Shown here: piece by piece, positions 32,817 to 41,237 of the stretch
How positions within the stretch are numbered: the stretch's first letter is position 1
Layout of the letters: the number at the start of each line of letters is the position of its first letter
Source of the DNA: Bryobacter aggregatus MPL3
GTDB lineage: Bacteria > Acidobacteriota > Terriglobia > Bryobacterales > Bryobacteraceae
Length of the DNA: 64,000 nucleotides
Assembly: GCF_000702445.1 (NCBI RefSeq)
Contig: NZ_JNIF01000004.1
Location: 1,240,001-1,304,000 of the forward strand
Reading direction: 5' to 3'
Position numbers and translations under genes: made by a program
Notes under the pieces: generated by a model
The model's input: only the letters and a program-made list of their open reading frames with translations
Database searches by the model: none
What the model was told of the DNA's origin: nothing

Positions 32817-33950
32817 ATGCAAGTAGCCACCCTTGAAACTTCACCCACCAAAGAACAGATTCATGAAATGGCGAAGGAGACAGGTCCCTGCCTCTCCTTC
32901 TTATTTCGTCTCGCGGAGGTACCGGGTACCCGAGACCTCCGATTGCAGCATCTTGTTGACACATTGAAGAGGCAACTGGCGCAGGCTGGACTCTCCGATC
33001 AGGAAGCCAAGTCTTTCCTCGATGCAATTCGGACTCGCGTTACAGAACGGTTGGAGCAGCGGCCAACCGGATGCCTCGCCATCTACCAATCGCTGCATAA
33101 AACCTGGGTATTTGATGTGAGTTGCGACATCCGTGATTTTGCGATGGTCGGCAATTCCTTTCACATCACGCCACTGATTCCATCTCTTTCGGATCATCGC
33201 GAGTTCTACCTGCTCGCCCTCAGCCAGAAACACACCCGGCTGATTCGTTGCACCACAACCAATTCGATCGAGGTTAGCCTGCCCCCGTCGTTTCCGACGA
33301 ATCTGACCGAGTTTAACTCCCACGCCATTCCAGACCATCGGTCCGAGAACCATTCCTCAGGGGGACAGAATGGGTCGATCTCGTTTGGCACCAAAGCGGA
33401 TGCGGACAAGAAGGGTGAGTATCTGCACAACTTCTTCAGTGCGATTGATAAACAACTGCAGATCTTTCTCGGAGACCAGCCAGAGCTTCCGGTTATTATC
33501 GCTGGAGTGGATTACGAGGTGGCACTCTATCACAAGATCAGCAACTGTCCTCATCTCATCCCGGGAGGCGTTATCGGGTCGCCGGACGGACTGAAGGGCG
33601 GAGAGTTGCACAGCCGGGCGATTCAGGTGCTGGAGCAATTGAATCAAAGCAGGGCACAGCGCGCTCTCGACATCCAGTCCAAGGCGTCCGGACAGCGGGT
33701 GTCCTCCGATCTCGACACTATTGCCGCCGCCACTGTAAACGGGCGAGTCCTCAACCTGTTTGTCGCCGCGGATGCAAAGCGTCGCGGTGTATTCGACGAA
33801 ATCTCTCACAAGACCCGGGAAACAGATTCCGGCGAAGACCTGCTGAATTGGATGATGCTCCAGACCTTAGGCCATGGCGGCGACGTCTATCTGTTCCCGA
33901 GGGACAAGATGCCCAATCAAACTGAAATCGCAGCCTACATGCGATATTAG
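32817..33950 (+). CDS. baeRF-type protein (bacterial relative of archaeo-eukaryotic release factor)
   Basis: The 377-residue cytoplasmic protein has the layout of the bacterial archaeo-eukaryotic release-factor families. The segment TGPCLSFLF lies near the start and FYLLALSQKHTRLIRC begins the middle domain. A Gly/Ser/His-rich loop (about residues 180-195) follows, and a C-terminal L7Ae/eRF1-domain-3-like part includes VVNG-type strands and ends GDVYLFPRDKMPNQTEIAAYMRY. These families are proposed to act on ribosomes, and some are thought to belong to conflict systems; none is well characterised. No Shine-Dalgarno sequence is free before the ATG. Its place behind an efflux pair may be chance. 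Confidence 0.72.
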   Translation: MQVATLETSPTKEQIHEMAKETGPCLSFLFRLAEVPGTRDLRLQHLVDTLKRQLAQAGLSDQEAKSFLDAIRTRVTERLEQRPTGCLAIYQSLHKTWVFDVSCDIRDFAMVGNSFHITPLIPSLSDHREFYLLALSQKHTRLIRCTTTNSIEVSLPPSFPTNLTEFNSHAIPDHRSENHSSGGQNGSISFGTKADADKKGEYLHNFFSAIDKQLQIFLGDQPELPVIIAGVDYEVALYHKISNCPHLIPGGVIGSPDGLKGGELHSRAIQVLEQLNQSRAQRALDIQSKASGQRVSSDLDTIAAATVNGRVLNLFVAADAKRRGVFDEISHKTRETDSGEDLLNWMMLQTLGHGGDVYLFPRDKMPNQTEIAAYMRY

Positions 33951-33981
33951 TGGCGCTCCTTGTCCTTCCTGGCTGCGGCGG

Positions 33982-35007
33982 CTACTCTTCCTGATTCATC
34001 GTCTGATTGATAAAGCGAAAGGTAGCCGCCAGCGCCTTCAGATTGGCTTCGCGCGTTTTCGCCAAGGACTTGCCAATGAATCCTTGGCCGACTTCAGGAA
34101 TCACGATCAACTCGTGAGGGAGATTGAAGGCGCGCAGCTTTTCTGCCATCTCCAGCGATTGGAGAGCAGGAATGGTCTTATCTTCTTCGCCCACAATGAG
34201 CAGCATCGGAGGATCTTTCGGATCAAGATAAGTGACCGGACTTGCAGCGGCGAGCTGTCCTTTCTGACACTGCCCGGCAAAGCATCCCAAGAGACGCCAC
34301 TCCGGAGCATCCGCAGTATCTCTCGACAGTGCCTTCGCGGCGCGTGCCTGTACCGCAATGGTCGCCATGTCGAAAACGCCAGACCAAACCACACTCCCCT
34401 GGACACAGTCCGATGGATCGGAAGCGTTGCTCCTGCTTGCGAGAGCGGCAACATGGCAACTGACTCCGAGTAGTGCCGCGAGATGTCCTCCGGCAGCAAC
34501 ACCCCAGGCCATCGCCCGGCTGGGATCAATTCCATACAGCGAAGCCTGAGATCGCAGCCAGCGGATGGCTGCTTTCGCATCCTGTAGTTGTGCAGGGAAA
34601 ATCGCTTCCCCGCTCAGGCGGTACTCGATCGATGCCACCACGTATCCCTTCTCGGCAAGAGACGCGAGCACGCTCGGAAAATCAACGAAAGCGCCGCTTC
34701 GCTGGGGATCGCCGTCCATCCAACCTCCTCCGTGGAGGAAGACAATCAAGGGATGTCCGGCATCGGCCCGCGGAAGTGTCTTCGGTGGCAAGTAGAGGTC
34801 AAGCGATAAGGGCCGATAGCCCAGCGGCTGCGCATAGACCAGATTCGAGAAGCCACTCACACCATTGGCAAATGTCACCTCATGATTCGGATAATGATTT
34901 TCTTCCTCGATCTTGCCTGCGATTTCCGGTGCGGGCGAAGGAAGCTGCGCGGATAAAGCGCTTGCGAGGATCGTAAGGGCAATGGATGGATGGATCACAA
35001 GCTTCAT
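33982..35007 (-). CDS. Secreted alpha/beta-hydrolase (esterase-like) lacking the nucleophile serine
   Basis: The 341-residue protein has a signal peptide (MKLVIHPSIALTILASALSAQ) and an esterase/lipase core. The oxyanion-hole motif HGGGW, YRLSGEAIFPAQLQDAKAA and a C-terminal region with VGEEDKTIP are present. The nucleophile elbow, which reads GxSxGG in active relatives, reads G169-V-A171-A-G-G (codon GCT), so the catalytic serine is replaced by alanine. The expected acid (in GEEDK) is present, but the usual histidine is also not obvious near the end (PEVGQGFIG). It is probably non-catalytic or uses another chemistry. It follows the GH79-like gene after 9 bp. Confidence 0.85.
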   Translation of the reverse strand: MKLVIHPSIALTILASALSAQLPSPAPEIAGKIEEENHYPNHEVTFANGVSGFSNLVYAQPLGYRPLSLDLYLPPKTLPRADAGHPLIVFLHGGGWMDGDPQRSGAFVDFPSVLASLAEKGYVVASIEYRLSGEAIFPAQLQDAKAAIRWLRSQASLYGIDPSRAMAWGVAAGGHLAALLGVSCHVAALASRSNASDPSDCVQGSVVWSGVFDMATIAVQARAAKALSRDTADAPEWRLLGCFAGQCQKGQLAAASPVTYLDPKDPPMLLIVGEEDKTIPALQSLEMAEKLRAFNLPHELIVIPEVGQGFIGKSLAKTREANLKALAATFRFINQTMNQEE

Positions 35008-35016
35008 TCGGCCACC

Positions 35017-36618
35017 CTACCGGCAACTGGAGTTGTTGGCCGCCGGAATAGCCAGAAAGGTAATGCTCGCCGGCGCAAAGCTCTGCGGGCCTGCCACGAC
35101 AGGCGTGGCCATTAGAGTGGGCACCAGATCGCCGGACTCCAGCCGCAGTTCCGCGCCATTCAAAGCAATGCTGGAAGAATCAAGGCGTTTCGCGGTGAGA
35201 CTGTAGCGATCGGAGGCCGTTCCGAACTCAAGAGCCTGAGTTGCCGTACGATTTGTATTGATCACCAGCAGGGCAACCCCTCCTGGTTGCCCACGCAGGC
35301 AATGCGCATACAGATGCAGCCCGGATGCGGGCGAAGGGCCTGCCTCCAACACCGTATTGCCCATTAAGCTCCTCCAGAGCAAGGCCGCCCAATAGTTGGG
35401 CCTGGGATCCAAGGTGTTCTCATCCAGCAATCCGTAATCACTGGAAGCGAGAGTATTGTGCGCCACCACCTGAACGCCGCGCCTGGCCATACGTCCCAAT
35501 TGATCGAGATAGCGGAAGCTGTCCACGAAAGTAGAGGCCCATCGGTTTCCACCACATGCCGCATCAGCCGTCTCCGTAATCCAGATCGGCTTTCCGGGCT
35601 CGAAGCGGTCACGAAGATCCTGATAAAAGGCCTCGGCTTGATCGGTACGCGAAAGCCACTCGTTTGTCAGAGCCGCATCGATCTTTGTTGTTGAACCTGC
35701 GCCGAGCGACGCACAGCGCGCGGAAACCGCACCATAAAAATGATAGGAAAAGGCATCGAATCCCGGCCCGGCAGCGGCGAGCAGATCCGCGGACTTCAGG
35801 AAGGACATTCCGCTTGGAATCAGTGCGTCCCCGAGCGGCAGTCCCTCTCCCACAGAACCTGGCCCCAGCAAGAGCACGGAGGGTGAGGTCTTTTTCAGAT
35901 ACGGACGAAATACGGCGAGATCCCGTCCGTATGCGGCAGCATCATAGCCTTTGGGTGCGCCGCCCATCACTGCTAGCGTTGGCTCGTTCATGAACTCCGC
36001 GGCAGCGATGCTACCGCCAAGCGAGGCCGTATAAGAAAGAAGCTTTTCCGCCTCGACCGGCGTCCAGAGTCCTTTCGCATCCCGCGTGCCCGCGCTCGTG
36101 GCAAAAGACGTGATGAGCTTTGCACCAGTTGCCTCTGAGAACTGCATCACCCCTTTCCACTGCGAGCGCGTGAGAATTCCATTGAATCCTGCCGGAGGCT
36201 TTGCTGGAGCGGTCGTATCCGCGTTGTAAAAGTATGTCGAGTTGGCCCAGGTTCCACTCACGCGCAGATAAGAAGGAGCCAGCGCAGCAGCCAGCTTTCT
36301 TAGCTTCTTATTGGTCAAATCAATCGGGGGCCGGTACTGGTAGAGTTCCGGATTCATTCCGGCGGGTACGGCGGCGGCTTGCTTTGAGGATTCCTCAGTT
36401 TTCAAGACGCCCTCAATCTCGCGATAAGGCTTCCAGAATCTGCCGCCTGTCACTTCGACCATCTCGACGTTGAAGGATTGGAAGCGATCCTCAACCGTCG
36501 CCAGGCGGGGCATCCTGGCAGGAGAAATCACAGCCGCACCAGGAGGATGAGAACACGCATGACTCCCGAGCAAGACAATGAGGACAACCCAGTTCCGTTG
36601 GGGCGGCTTCCAGAGCAT
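35017..36618 (-). CDS. Heparanase-like glycoside hydrolase (GH79-type)
   Basis: The 533-residue exported protein (hydrophobic N-terminus, about residues 9-22) matches the heparanase/GH79 clan-A layout. The acid/base Glu is E212 in AEFMNEP and the nucleophile is E349 in WITETADAACGG. The stretch following the nucleophile (DSFRYLDQLGRMARRGVQVV, then YGLLDENTLDPRPNYW) parallels human heparanase closely. A C-terminal beta-sandwich (about residues 425-525) completes the fold. The substrate is probably a glucuronic-acid-containing glycan outside the cytoplasm. A co-transcribed, apparently inactive alpha/beta-hydrolase follows. Confidence 0.82.
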   Translation of the reverse strand: MLWKPPQRNWVVLIVLLGSHACSHPPGAAVISPARMPRLATVEDRFQSFNVEMVEVTGGRFWKPYREIEGVLKTEESSKQAAAVPAGMNPELYQYRPPIDLTNKKLRKLAAALAPSYLRVSGTWANSTYFYNADTTAPAKPPAGFNGILTRSQWKGVMQFSEATGAKLITSFATSAGTRDAKGLWTPVEAEKLLSYTASLGGSIAAAEFMNEPTLAVMGGAPKGYDAAAYGRDLAVFRPYLKKTSPSVLLLGPGSVGEGLPLGDALIPSGMSFLKSADLLAAAGPGFDAFSYHFYGAVSARCASLGAGSTTKIDAALTNEWLSRTDQAEAFYQDLRDRFEPGKPIWITETADAACGGNRWASTFVDSFRYLDQLGRMARRGVQVVAHNTLASSDYGLLDENTLDPRPNYWAALLWRSLMGNTVLEAGPSPASGLHLYAHCLRGQPGGVALLVINTNRTATQALEFGTASDRYSLTAKRLDSSSIALNGAELRLESGDLVPTLMATPVVAGPQSFAPASITFLAIPAANNSSCR

Positions 36619-36697
36619 CTCGCTTCCCTTCCTCCTTCTCCGTTTCGCTAGATTGTGATTCCAGCTCTCCTGTAAGGGAAGGCACCCAAGGGAAGAG

Positions 36698-37273
36698 TTA
36701 CAGCGCGACCTTACTCAGGTAGGCTTTCGCCGAGTCTGCCATTGTGACCAGCGCGGCGCCCATCATGATTGCATCCTTCACCACCAGGCGTCCGGCACCC
36801 GTCAACAGTGGGAAGCCGTGCTCGGGCCCGCCCAAGTCTGGCACCCAAACCTCGGGGGTGGTAATCAGAAAGGAAAGAGTGACGAGGGACATCAGGAAAA
36901 CGAGCAAGCTCCCCACCGCCGCCACCTGCGGCAACCAGCGGTGAACGGAGAGCATGAGTCCGAACCCGACGATGACCGAGCCCAGGCCGATCGCGAACGG
37001 ATAGGTATGATTCGTCACGTGCCAGGCATGATTGGCAGGAGCAGGATCGCCTTCCCGATTCATGTGTTGCTTATATTCGGGCGCTGGATGCGCATAGAAA
37101 AAGCTCATCAATGGGCTGTTGGCGACAAAGGGGACGATACCATCGGCCTCATAGCGCTCCACTTTCAAAGCGCCAATCCAGACCAACACCACAATGAGAC
37201 CCAGGCGCGTCAGCGCAACGGCCCATCGATCTGCGCCAGCCATCACTTGGAATACTTTAATTGTTCGGTTCAC
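36698..37273 (-). CDS. DUF417/RclC-like inner membrane protein
   Basis: The 191-residue protein (GTG start) has four predicted membrane helices, at about residues 20-37, 95-111, 117-135 and 160-178. The family signature ERYEADGIVPFVANSPLMSFFY matches the YkgB/RclC group. RclC of E. coli is part of the reactive-chlorine resistance genes controlled by the AraC-type activator RclR. Here an AraC-type gene lies 48 bp upstream on the same strand, which strengthens the comparison. No RclA-like flavoprotein is nearby. The molecular role of the family is unknown. Confidence 0.87.
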   Translation of the reverse strand: MNRTIKVFQVMAGADRWAVALTRLGLIVVLVWIGALKVERYEADGIVPFVANSPLMSFFYAHPAPEYKQHMNREGDPAPANHAWHVTNHTYPFAIGLGSVIVGFGLMLSVHRWLPQVAAVGSLLVFLMSLVTLSFLITTPEVWVPDLGGPEHGFPLLTGAGRLVVKDAIMMGAALVTMADSAKAYLSKVAL

Positions 37274-37321
37274 GCCTTCAGCCTATGAGGATGCGGCACG
37301 GAAAGGAATGGATCGAAGGCG

Positions 37322-38221
37322 CTACGACATGGACAAATTTCTTCCGCCGCGGATCTCCGTCTCGAAGTCGCGGAAAAATGTCGGCGAACAGCCCGTACCG
37401 CGCTTGAACATGCGGCTGAAGTAGAAAATGTCCTCAAAGCCGAGCTCCAGCGCAATCTCCTTCACCGGCTTTCTCGTGTGCAACAGTTCCCACTTCGCCT
37501 GTTTGAGAATGCGCTCGCGGATCAATTCCGTGAGCGTTTTGTGCAGGTGGGTCTTGACCAGGCGCGCCAGAGCTTTGGGCGAGATCGCCAGGAACTCCGC
37601 ATACTTCGAGGGACTCCGCTGCTGGCGGAAGTGGGTCTCAACCAGTTCCTGCAACTGCCGCAGCATCCCGGGGACTCTGGAACCCGGTAGTTGAGACAAC
37701 TGCTGTTGCCCCAGCTTCAGGCGAGTGGACTGGATCAGCAGGATCTTCAAATAGGACACGAGTACTTCTGAATGTGCGAGGGCCGCGTCCCGCAACTCTC
37801 CACTCATCAGGTCAAAGAGGCGAGCAAATTCAACAACACTCAGCGGGCCGAGGGTAATGAAAGGAAGACCATAGACATCATTGAAGAGAATGCCGTTGCA
37901 ACCGACCTCCTCATGGTGTGTTTCAATGCAAAAGAAGTTTGCGTGGAACTGGAGCAGGATGCCTCGCAAATGCTCCGCCGCATGAAGCCTTGCAAATTGA
38001 TAAGGGACACGGAAGAGTAAGGAGTTCGGTTCGAAGGAATAGCAGCCAAAATCCGCGTGGAAGTCTCCGCGGCCCAATTGTATCCAGTAGATCGTAAAGC
38101 AGTTGGAACGAGGAAGCTCCCAATCTCCCGGTGCGACTTGGAAATGCTCCAGCTTGAGGGCAAGATCTCCGTTTCGGGGATCATAGAGATGAAGAGGAGT
38201 CTCCTCTACAACAGACTTCAT
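37322..38221 (-). CDS. AraC-family transcriptional regulator
   Basis: The 299-residue protein has an N-terminal cupin-like sensor part (about residues 20-170, with Cys and His residues in NFFCIETHHEEVGCNG that could sense oxidants or metals). The C-terminal double helix-turn-helix is of the AraC type, with KPVKEIALELGFEDIFYFSR and MFKRGTGCSPTFFR. It lies between a YeaO-like gene (27 bp upstream) and the RclC-like gene (48 bp downstream), all on one strand. It is a plausible functional counterpart of RclR, though that is inferred from gene order. Confidence 0.9.
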   Translation of the reverse strand: MKSVVEETPLHLYDPRNGDLALKLEHFQVAPGDWELPRSNCFTIYWIQLGRGDFHADFGCYSFEPNSLLFRVPYQFARLHAAEHLRGILLQFHANFFCIETHHEEVGCNGILFNDVYGLPFITLGPLSVVEFARLFDLMSGELRDAALAHSEVLVSYLKILLIQSTRLKLGQQQLSQLPGSRVPGMLRQLQELVETHFRQQRSPSKYAEFLAISPKALARLVKTHLHKTLTELIRERILKQAKWELLHTRKPVKEIALELGFEDIFYFSRMFKRGTGCSPTFFRDFETEIRGGRNLSMS

Positions 38222-38248
38222 GCAAAGGATCAGGATACCCGATCGCTG

Positions 38249-38590
38249 TCAGCCCATCAGTTTTTCAAGGACCAAGGCTTCATTATGCGACTCGTCCTTT
38301 GCGGCATAAAGAAGTGTCACGGGACCTTGATCGACTTCCCGCTTCAACTGCTCGAGCGCCTCGGAGTGGTCCTTGAGTTCGAGCCGGTAACGCTTTTGGA
38401 ACTCAACCCACTTCTCCGGATCATGTGCGAACCACTTCCGCAGTTCGGTACTGGGCGCAAGCTCTTTCAGCCAAAGATCGACATGCGCTTTCTCTTTGCT
38501 GAGACCTCTGGGCCAGAGCCGGTCTACGAGGATGCGCATGCCATCCTCGGCGCCGGGCTTCTCGTAAACGCGTTTGCTGTGGACGCTCAT
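38249..38590 (-). CDS. DUF488 (YeaO-like) small protein
   Basis: The 113-residue protein shows the DUF488/YeaO signature: KRVYEKPGAEDGMRILVDR, LWPRGLSKEKAHVDLWLKE and LAPSTELRKWFAHDPEKW, with a C-terminal VTLLYAAKDESHNEA. It is cytoplasmic and full length. Members are widespread and uncharacterised. It is the first gene of the presumed yeaO-araC-rclC-like run. Confidence 0.9.
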   Translation of the reverse strand: MSVHSKRVYEKPGAEDGMRILVDRLWPRGLSKEKAHVDLWLKELAPSTELRKWFAHDPEKWVEFQKRYRLELKDHSEALEQLKREVDQGPVTLLYAAKDESHNEALVLEKLMG

Positions 38591-38682
38591 AGTAGAAACT
38601 ACTTCCCAAAATACTCTGTCTTCATTATGGACTCCGGATCTCTCTGCATCACAACTTACTTCGACGGACAGGACAAAGCGAT

Positions 38683-40296
38683 CTAGCGCAAGAACCTCCG
38701 GATCACATTGGCAGTGATTCTCGATACATTCTCATCCACCATCAAGGAACTGACCCAGGTGATGGAGCTGGCGGAGAAGCAGGCGCCTCCCGACGCCAGT
38801 TCGTAAATCACCATTTCTGCGCCGCCTTCGTCGGGATTCTCACCCTTCGCCAGCAGGACAGTCTCCTGCGGAGAGTAGCGGCTCCTCTTGTCAGTCTCAT
38901 AGCCGGAAGCCCCACCGGGGCAGCGTTCGTGCTGGCTCGCTTCTCCAAAGAGATCTCCTGCTTCGAGCCCTGTCCCTGCAAAGACCCAGTGATCGGGCTG
39001 GATGGCCCTGTAAGGCGCGGCCGTCATCACGCCGCTGTCTGTGGAGACCACGCCCAGTAGGTTTGCTTCGGACTCAACATTCCGGTGGAAGCGGCTCTCC
39101 AGGATCTCGCCCGCCTCGTCCCGCATGCTGAATGTGCCACCTTCGCTCTTCAAATGACTATGGATGCACATTGCAGAATCGCCGACGAACTGGACCTCGG
39201 CGTTCACTCCATTGCCCCCCAGGTACAGCAAGCGGCCACCCCGTTCCTGCACCCACTCTTTCAATCGCAGATACATCCGTCTTGTCCAGTACTCTGGATG
39301 GACACCGAAGATCAACACCTCGTATGCATCCAGTTCGAGAAGGCCGTTATCCAAGTGCTGCTCGGAATAGTAGTCATAGGCGAAGCCCTCGCGCTCTAAC
39401 CAAGCGAGCAGACGCCATTCCCCGGGAGCCATGCTCGATTGCAAGCGGCCTTTGATCGGGTCTGCTGCGCCCTCGTCGGGAAAAGGACTATTGAAGAGTT
39501 CTGGCCGTTCAAAGCTCAGCGGGAGGAAGGCATCATCGTTGGGCAGCCATTCCGTGAAGGGCCCTTTCTGATAGCGATTCAGGTCCTGCCGCGCATATAC
39601 CGTTGGCTCCGGCGGAAGGCCTGCGGCATTGACATAGTTACTGCGGCCACCCCAGTTGTTGTAGGCATTCCAACTATTCGTGGCGGCGAGAACGGCGATA
39701 CGAGCCGAAGGCCTCGCGGGGGCAACCACCCACGGAAATGCGAAGAATGCGCCCGTGGCCGTCTCGGCGTGGAGGTAGTACAAACCAGAACGTTCCGGAG
39801 CCTGGATCAAGCCATTGCTATGCGGATTGGTAAAGCCGATGCGATTCCAATGAGTACCAGTCTGGGTGAAGTCCCCATCAGGCAGGATTTGCCGCATTGC
39901 CTGCGGCCCATGTTCGTCCTGCCATCCGAGCAGTCGAATCAACTCCTTCTCCCGCCCGTAGCGCCACAAACTCAAGCGAAATGCTTCTATGGAATGCACG
40001 CGGAACTCGCAGCGCTCCCCAGACCGCAGCCACTTGGGCCAGGCATAGCCGCAGAGGGAATGTGAGAGCATTCGGAACTGATAGGGGCTTTCGGGATCTA
40101 CAGTCATCTCCACCCGTTTTGAGCCGAAGCCGTCGCGGGCAAGCGTCACACGATAGGGGCCGGGTGGAATGTCGGCATAGAGGGCACCTGAAGGAGTGGA
40201 CCGCACCACAGCCGCCAGCAAGCCTCCCACTGTAAACTCCACCTGTGCATCTGCAATCGCTGAAAAATGCTCGTCGCTCACATAACCAATCAACAT
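38683..40296 (-). CDS. N,N-dimethylformamidase beta-subunit-like protein with regulatory-like N-domain
   Basis: The 537-residue protein begins with a carboxypeptidase-regulatory-like beta-sandwich (about residues 1-75, MLIGYVSDEHFSAIADAQV). It continues with the large-subunit fold of N,N-dimethylformamidase: CGYAWPKWLRSGERCEFRVHS, then NSWNAYNNWGGRSNYVN, LLAWLEREGFAYDYYSEQHL and a glutamine-amidotransferase-like strand LIFGVHPEYW. The known enzyme hydrolyses dimethylformamide, but relatives are diverse and the substrate here is unknown. There is no signal peptide. It follows an iclR gene after 15 bp. A related gene starts at 63650 at the far end of the cluster. Confidence 0.8.
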   Translation of the reverse strand: MLIGYVSDEHFSAIADAQVEFTVGGLLAAVVRSTPSGALYADIPPGPYRVTLARDGFGSKRVEMTVDPESPYQFRMLSHSLCGYAWPKWLRSGERCEFRVHSIEAFRLSLWRYGREKELIRLLGWQDEHGPQAMRQILPDGDFTQTGTHWNRIGFTNPHSNGLIQAPERSGLYYLHAETATGAFFAFPWVVAPARPSARIAVLAATNSWNAYNNWGGRSNYVNAAGLPPEPTVYARQDLNRYQKGPFTEWLPNDDAFLPLSFERPELFNSPFPDEGAADPIKGRLQSSMAPGEWRLLAWLEREGFAYDYYSEQHLDNGLLELDAYEVLIFGVHPEYWTRRMYLRLKEWVQERGGRLLYLGGNGVNAEVQFVGDSAMCIHSHLKSEGGTFSMRDEAGEILESRFHRNVESEANLLGVVSTDSGVMTAAPYRAIQPDHWVFAGTGLEAGDLFGEASQHERCPGGASGYETDKRSRYSPQETVLLAKGENPDEGGAEMVIYELASGGACFSASSITWVSSLMVDENVSRITANVIRRFLR

Positions 40297-40311
40297 GTAG
40301 TTCCTCTTTGC

Positions 40312-41097
40312 TCATCCATGATTCTGGACACTGGCCGCCGCTCCAATTTCCGCTGCCGCACTTTTCAGCAGCGCCGCAATCCGCTCCACCGCATCGCCGG
40401 CAATCTGCCGGATGGTCCCTGTGACACTCAACGCAGCAAGAAACTGCCCTGCCGTAGAGTACACGGGAACCGCCACACAGCGGACTTCCAACTCTTCTTC
40501 CTCGTCGTCGCTGGCATAACGCAGCCTCTGTACACGCTTCAGATCGCGTAGCAGTTGGCGAGGCGTAGTCAGCGTGTGTTCGGTGTAGCGCATGTAGACA
40601 GACTTCGCCAGGATATGTTCGCGGATTTCCGCCGGGCCAAAAGCGAGGATGACTTTTCCGACTGCGGTGCAATGCAGATCCATATGGCGGCCGACATAAG
40701 TGTCAAATTTGATCAAACCCGGCGCATCCACCTTCTGGATGAACACGCCCTGATCCCTGTCCGGAACTGCCAAGTGCGCCGTCACTCGCAAACTGTCCGC
40801 CAACTGTCTCATGCGAGGTTGAGCGATGTCGGCAAGGCGCAGCGTCTTCATCACACCCTGGCCCAGGATATGCGCTTTCAAACCCAGCGAGTAGTGCAAT
40901 CCTCGCTCTTCCCGCTCCAGATAGCCAAGACGTTCGAGTGTCAGGACAATCACATGGGTGGAGCTTTTCGGGATCTTGAGCTTACGGCTCAACTCAGAAA
41001 TGTTTAAGCCGCGGCGGGAACCATCGAGACACTCGAGAATGGCCAGCGCCCGCTTCACAGCGCCCGCGGTGGGGGTCCCGAACTCTGCCTGTTTCAT
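40312..41097 (-). CDS. IclR-family transcriptional regulator (first of two)
   Basis: ATG 41097 follows AGGAGTGG and gives 261 residues. Upstream in-frame codons back to 41229 have no comparable site. An N-terminal winged helix-turn-helix (AVKRALAILECLDGSRRG, ISELSRKLKIPKSSTHVIV) precedes the IclR effector domain (LHCTAVGKVILAF, ASDDEEEELEVRCVAVPVYS). It probably controls the dimethylformamidase-like gene 15 bp downstream and the divergent enolase-superfamily gene. Effectors of such regulators are often small organic acids. Confidence 0.93.
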   Translation of the reverse strand: MKQAEFGTPTAGAVKRALAILECLDGSRRGLNISELSRKLKIPKSSTHVIVLTLERLGYLEREERGLHYSLGLKAHILGQGVMKTLRLADIAQPRMRQLADSLRVTAHLAVPDRDQGVFIQKVDAPGLIKFDTYVGRHMDLHCTAVGKVILAFGPAEIREHILAKSVYMRYTEHTLTTPRQLLRDLKRVQRLRYASDDEEEELEVRCVAVPVYSTAGQFLAALSVTGTIRQIAGDAVERIAALLKSAAAEIGAAASVQNHG

Positions 41098-41190
41098 TCC
41101 ACTCCTGATTGCAATTTTCGAAGGGAAAACCTGCCAATACAAGCAGCGGCACAAATGCTTTCCAGTGTATTGAACACCCTTTCGCACCGC

Positions 41191-41204
41191 CGTTCCGCCG
41201 AACG
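41191..41204. promoter_or_regulatory. Candidate operator in the iclR/enolase-superfamily divergent region
   Basis: CGTTCCGCCGAACG is a dyad with 5-bp arms CGTTC/GAACG and a 4-base centre, placed 34 bases before the ATG of the divergent dehydratase gene. It shares half-sites with the GTTC-N8-GAAC motif found further on. Operator function is inferred. Confidence 0.35.
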
Positions 41205-41237
41205 ATGCCGTGCAATACCCTAGTGACACCGGCAGCT

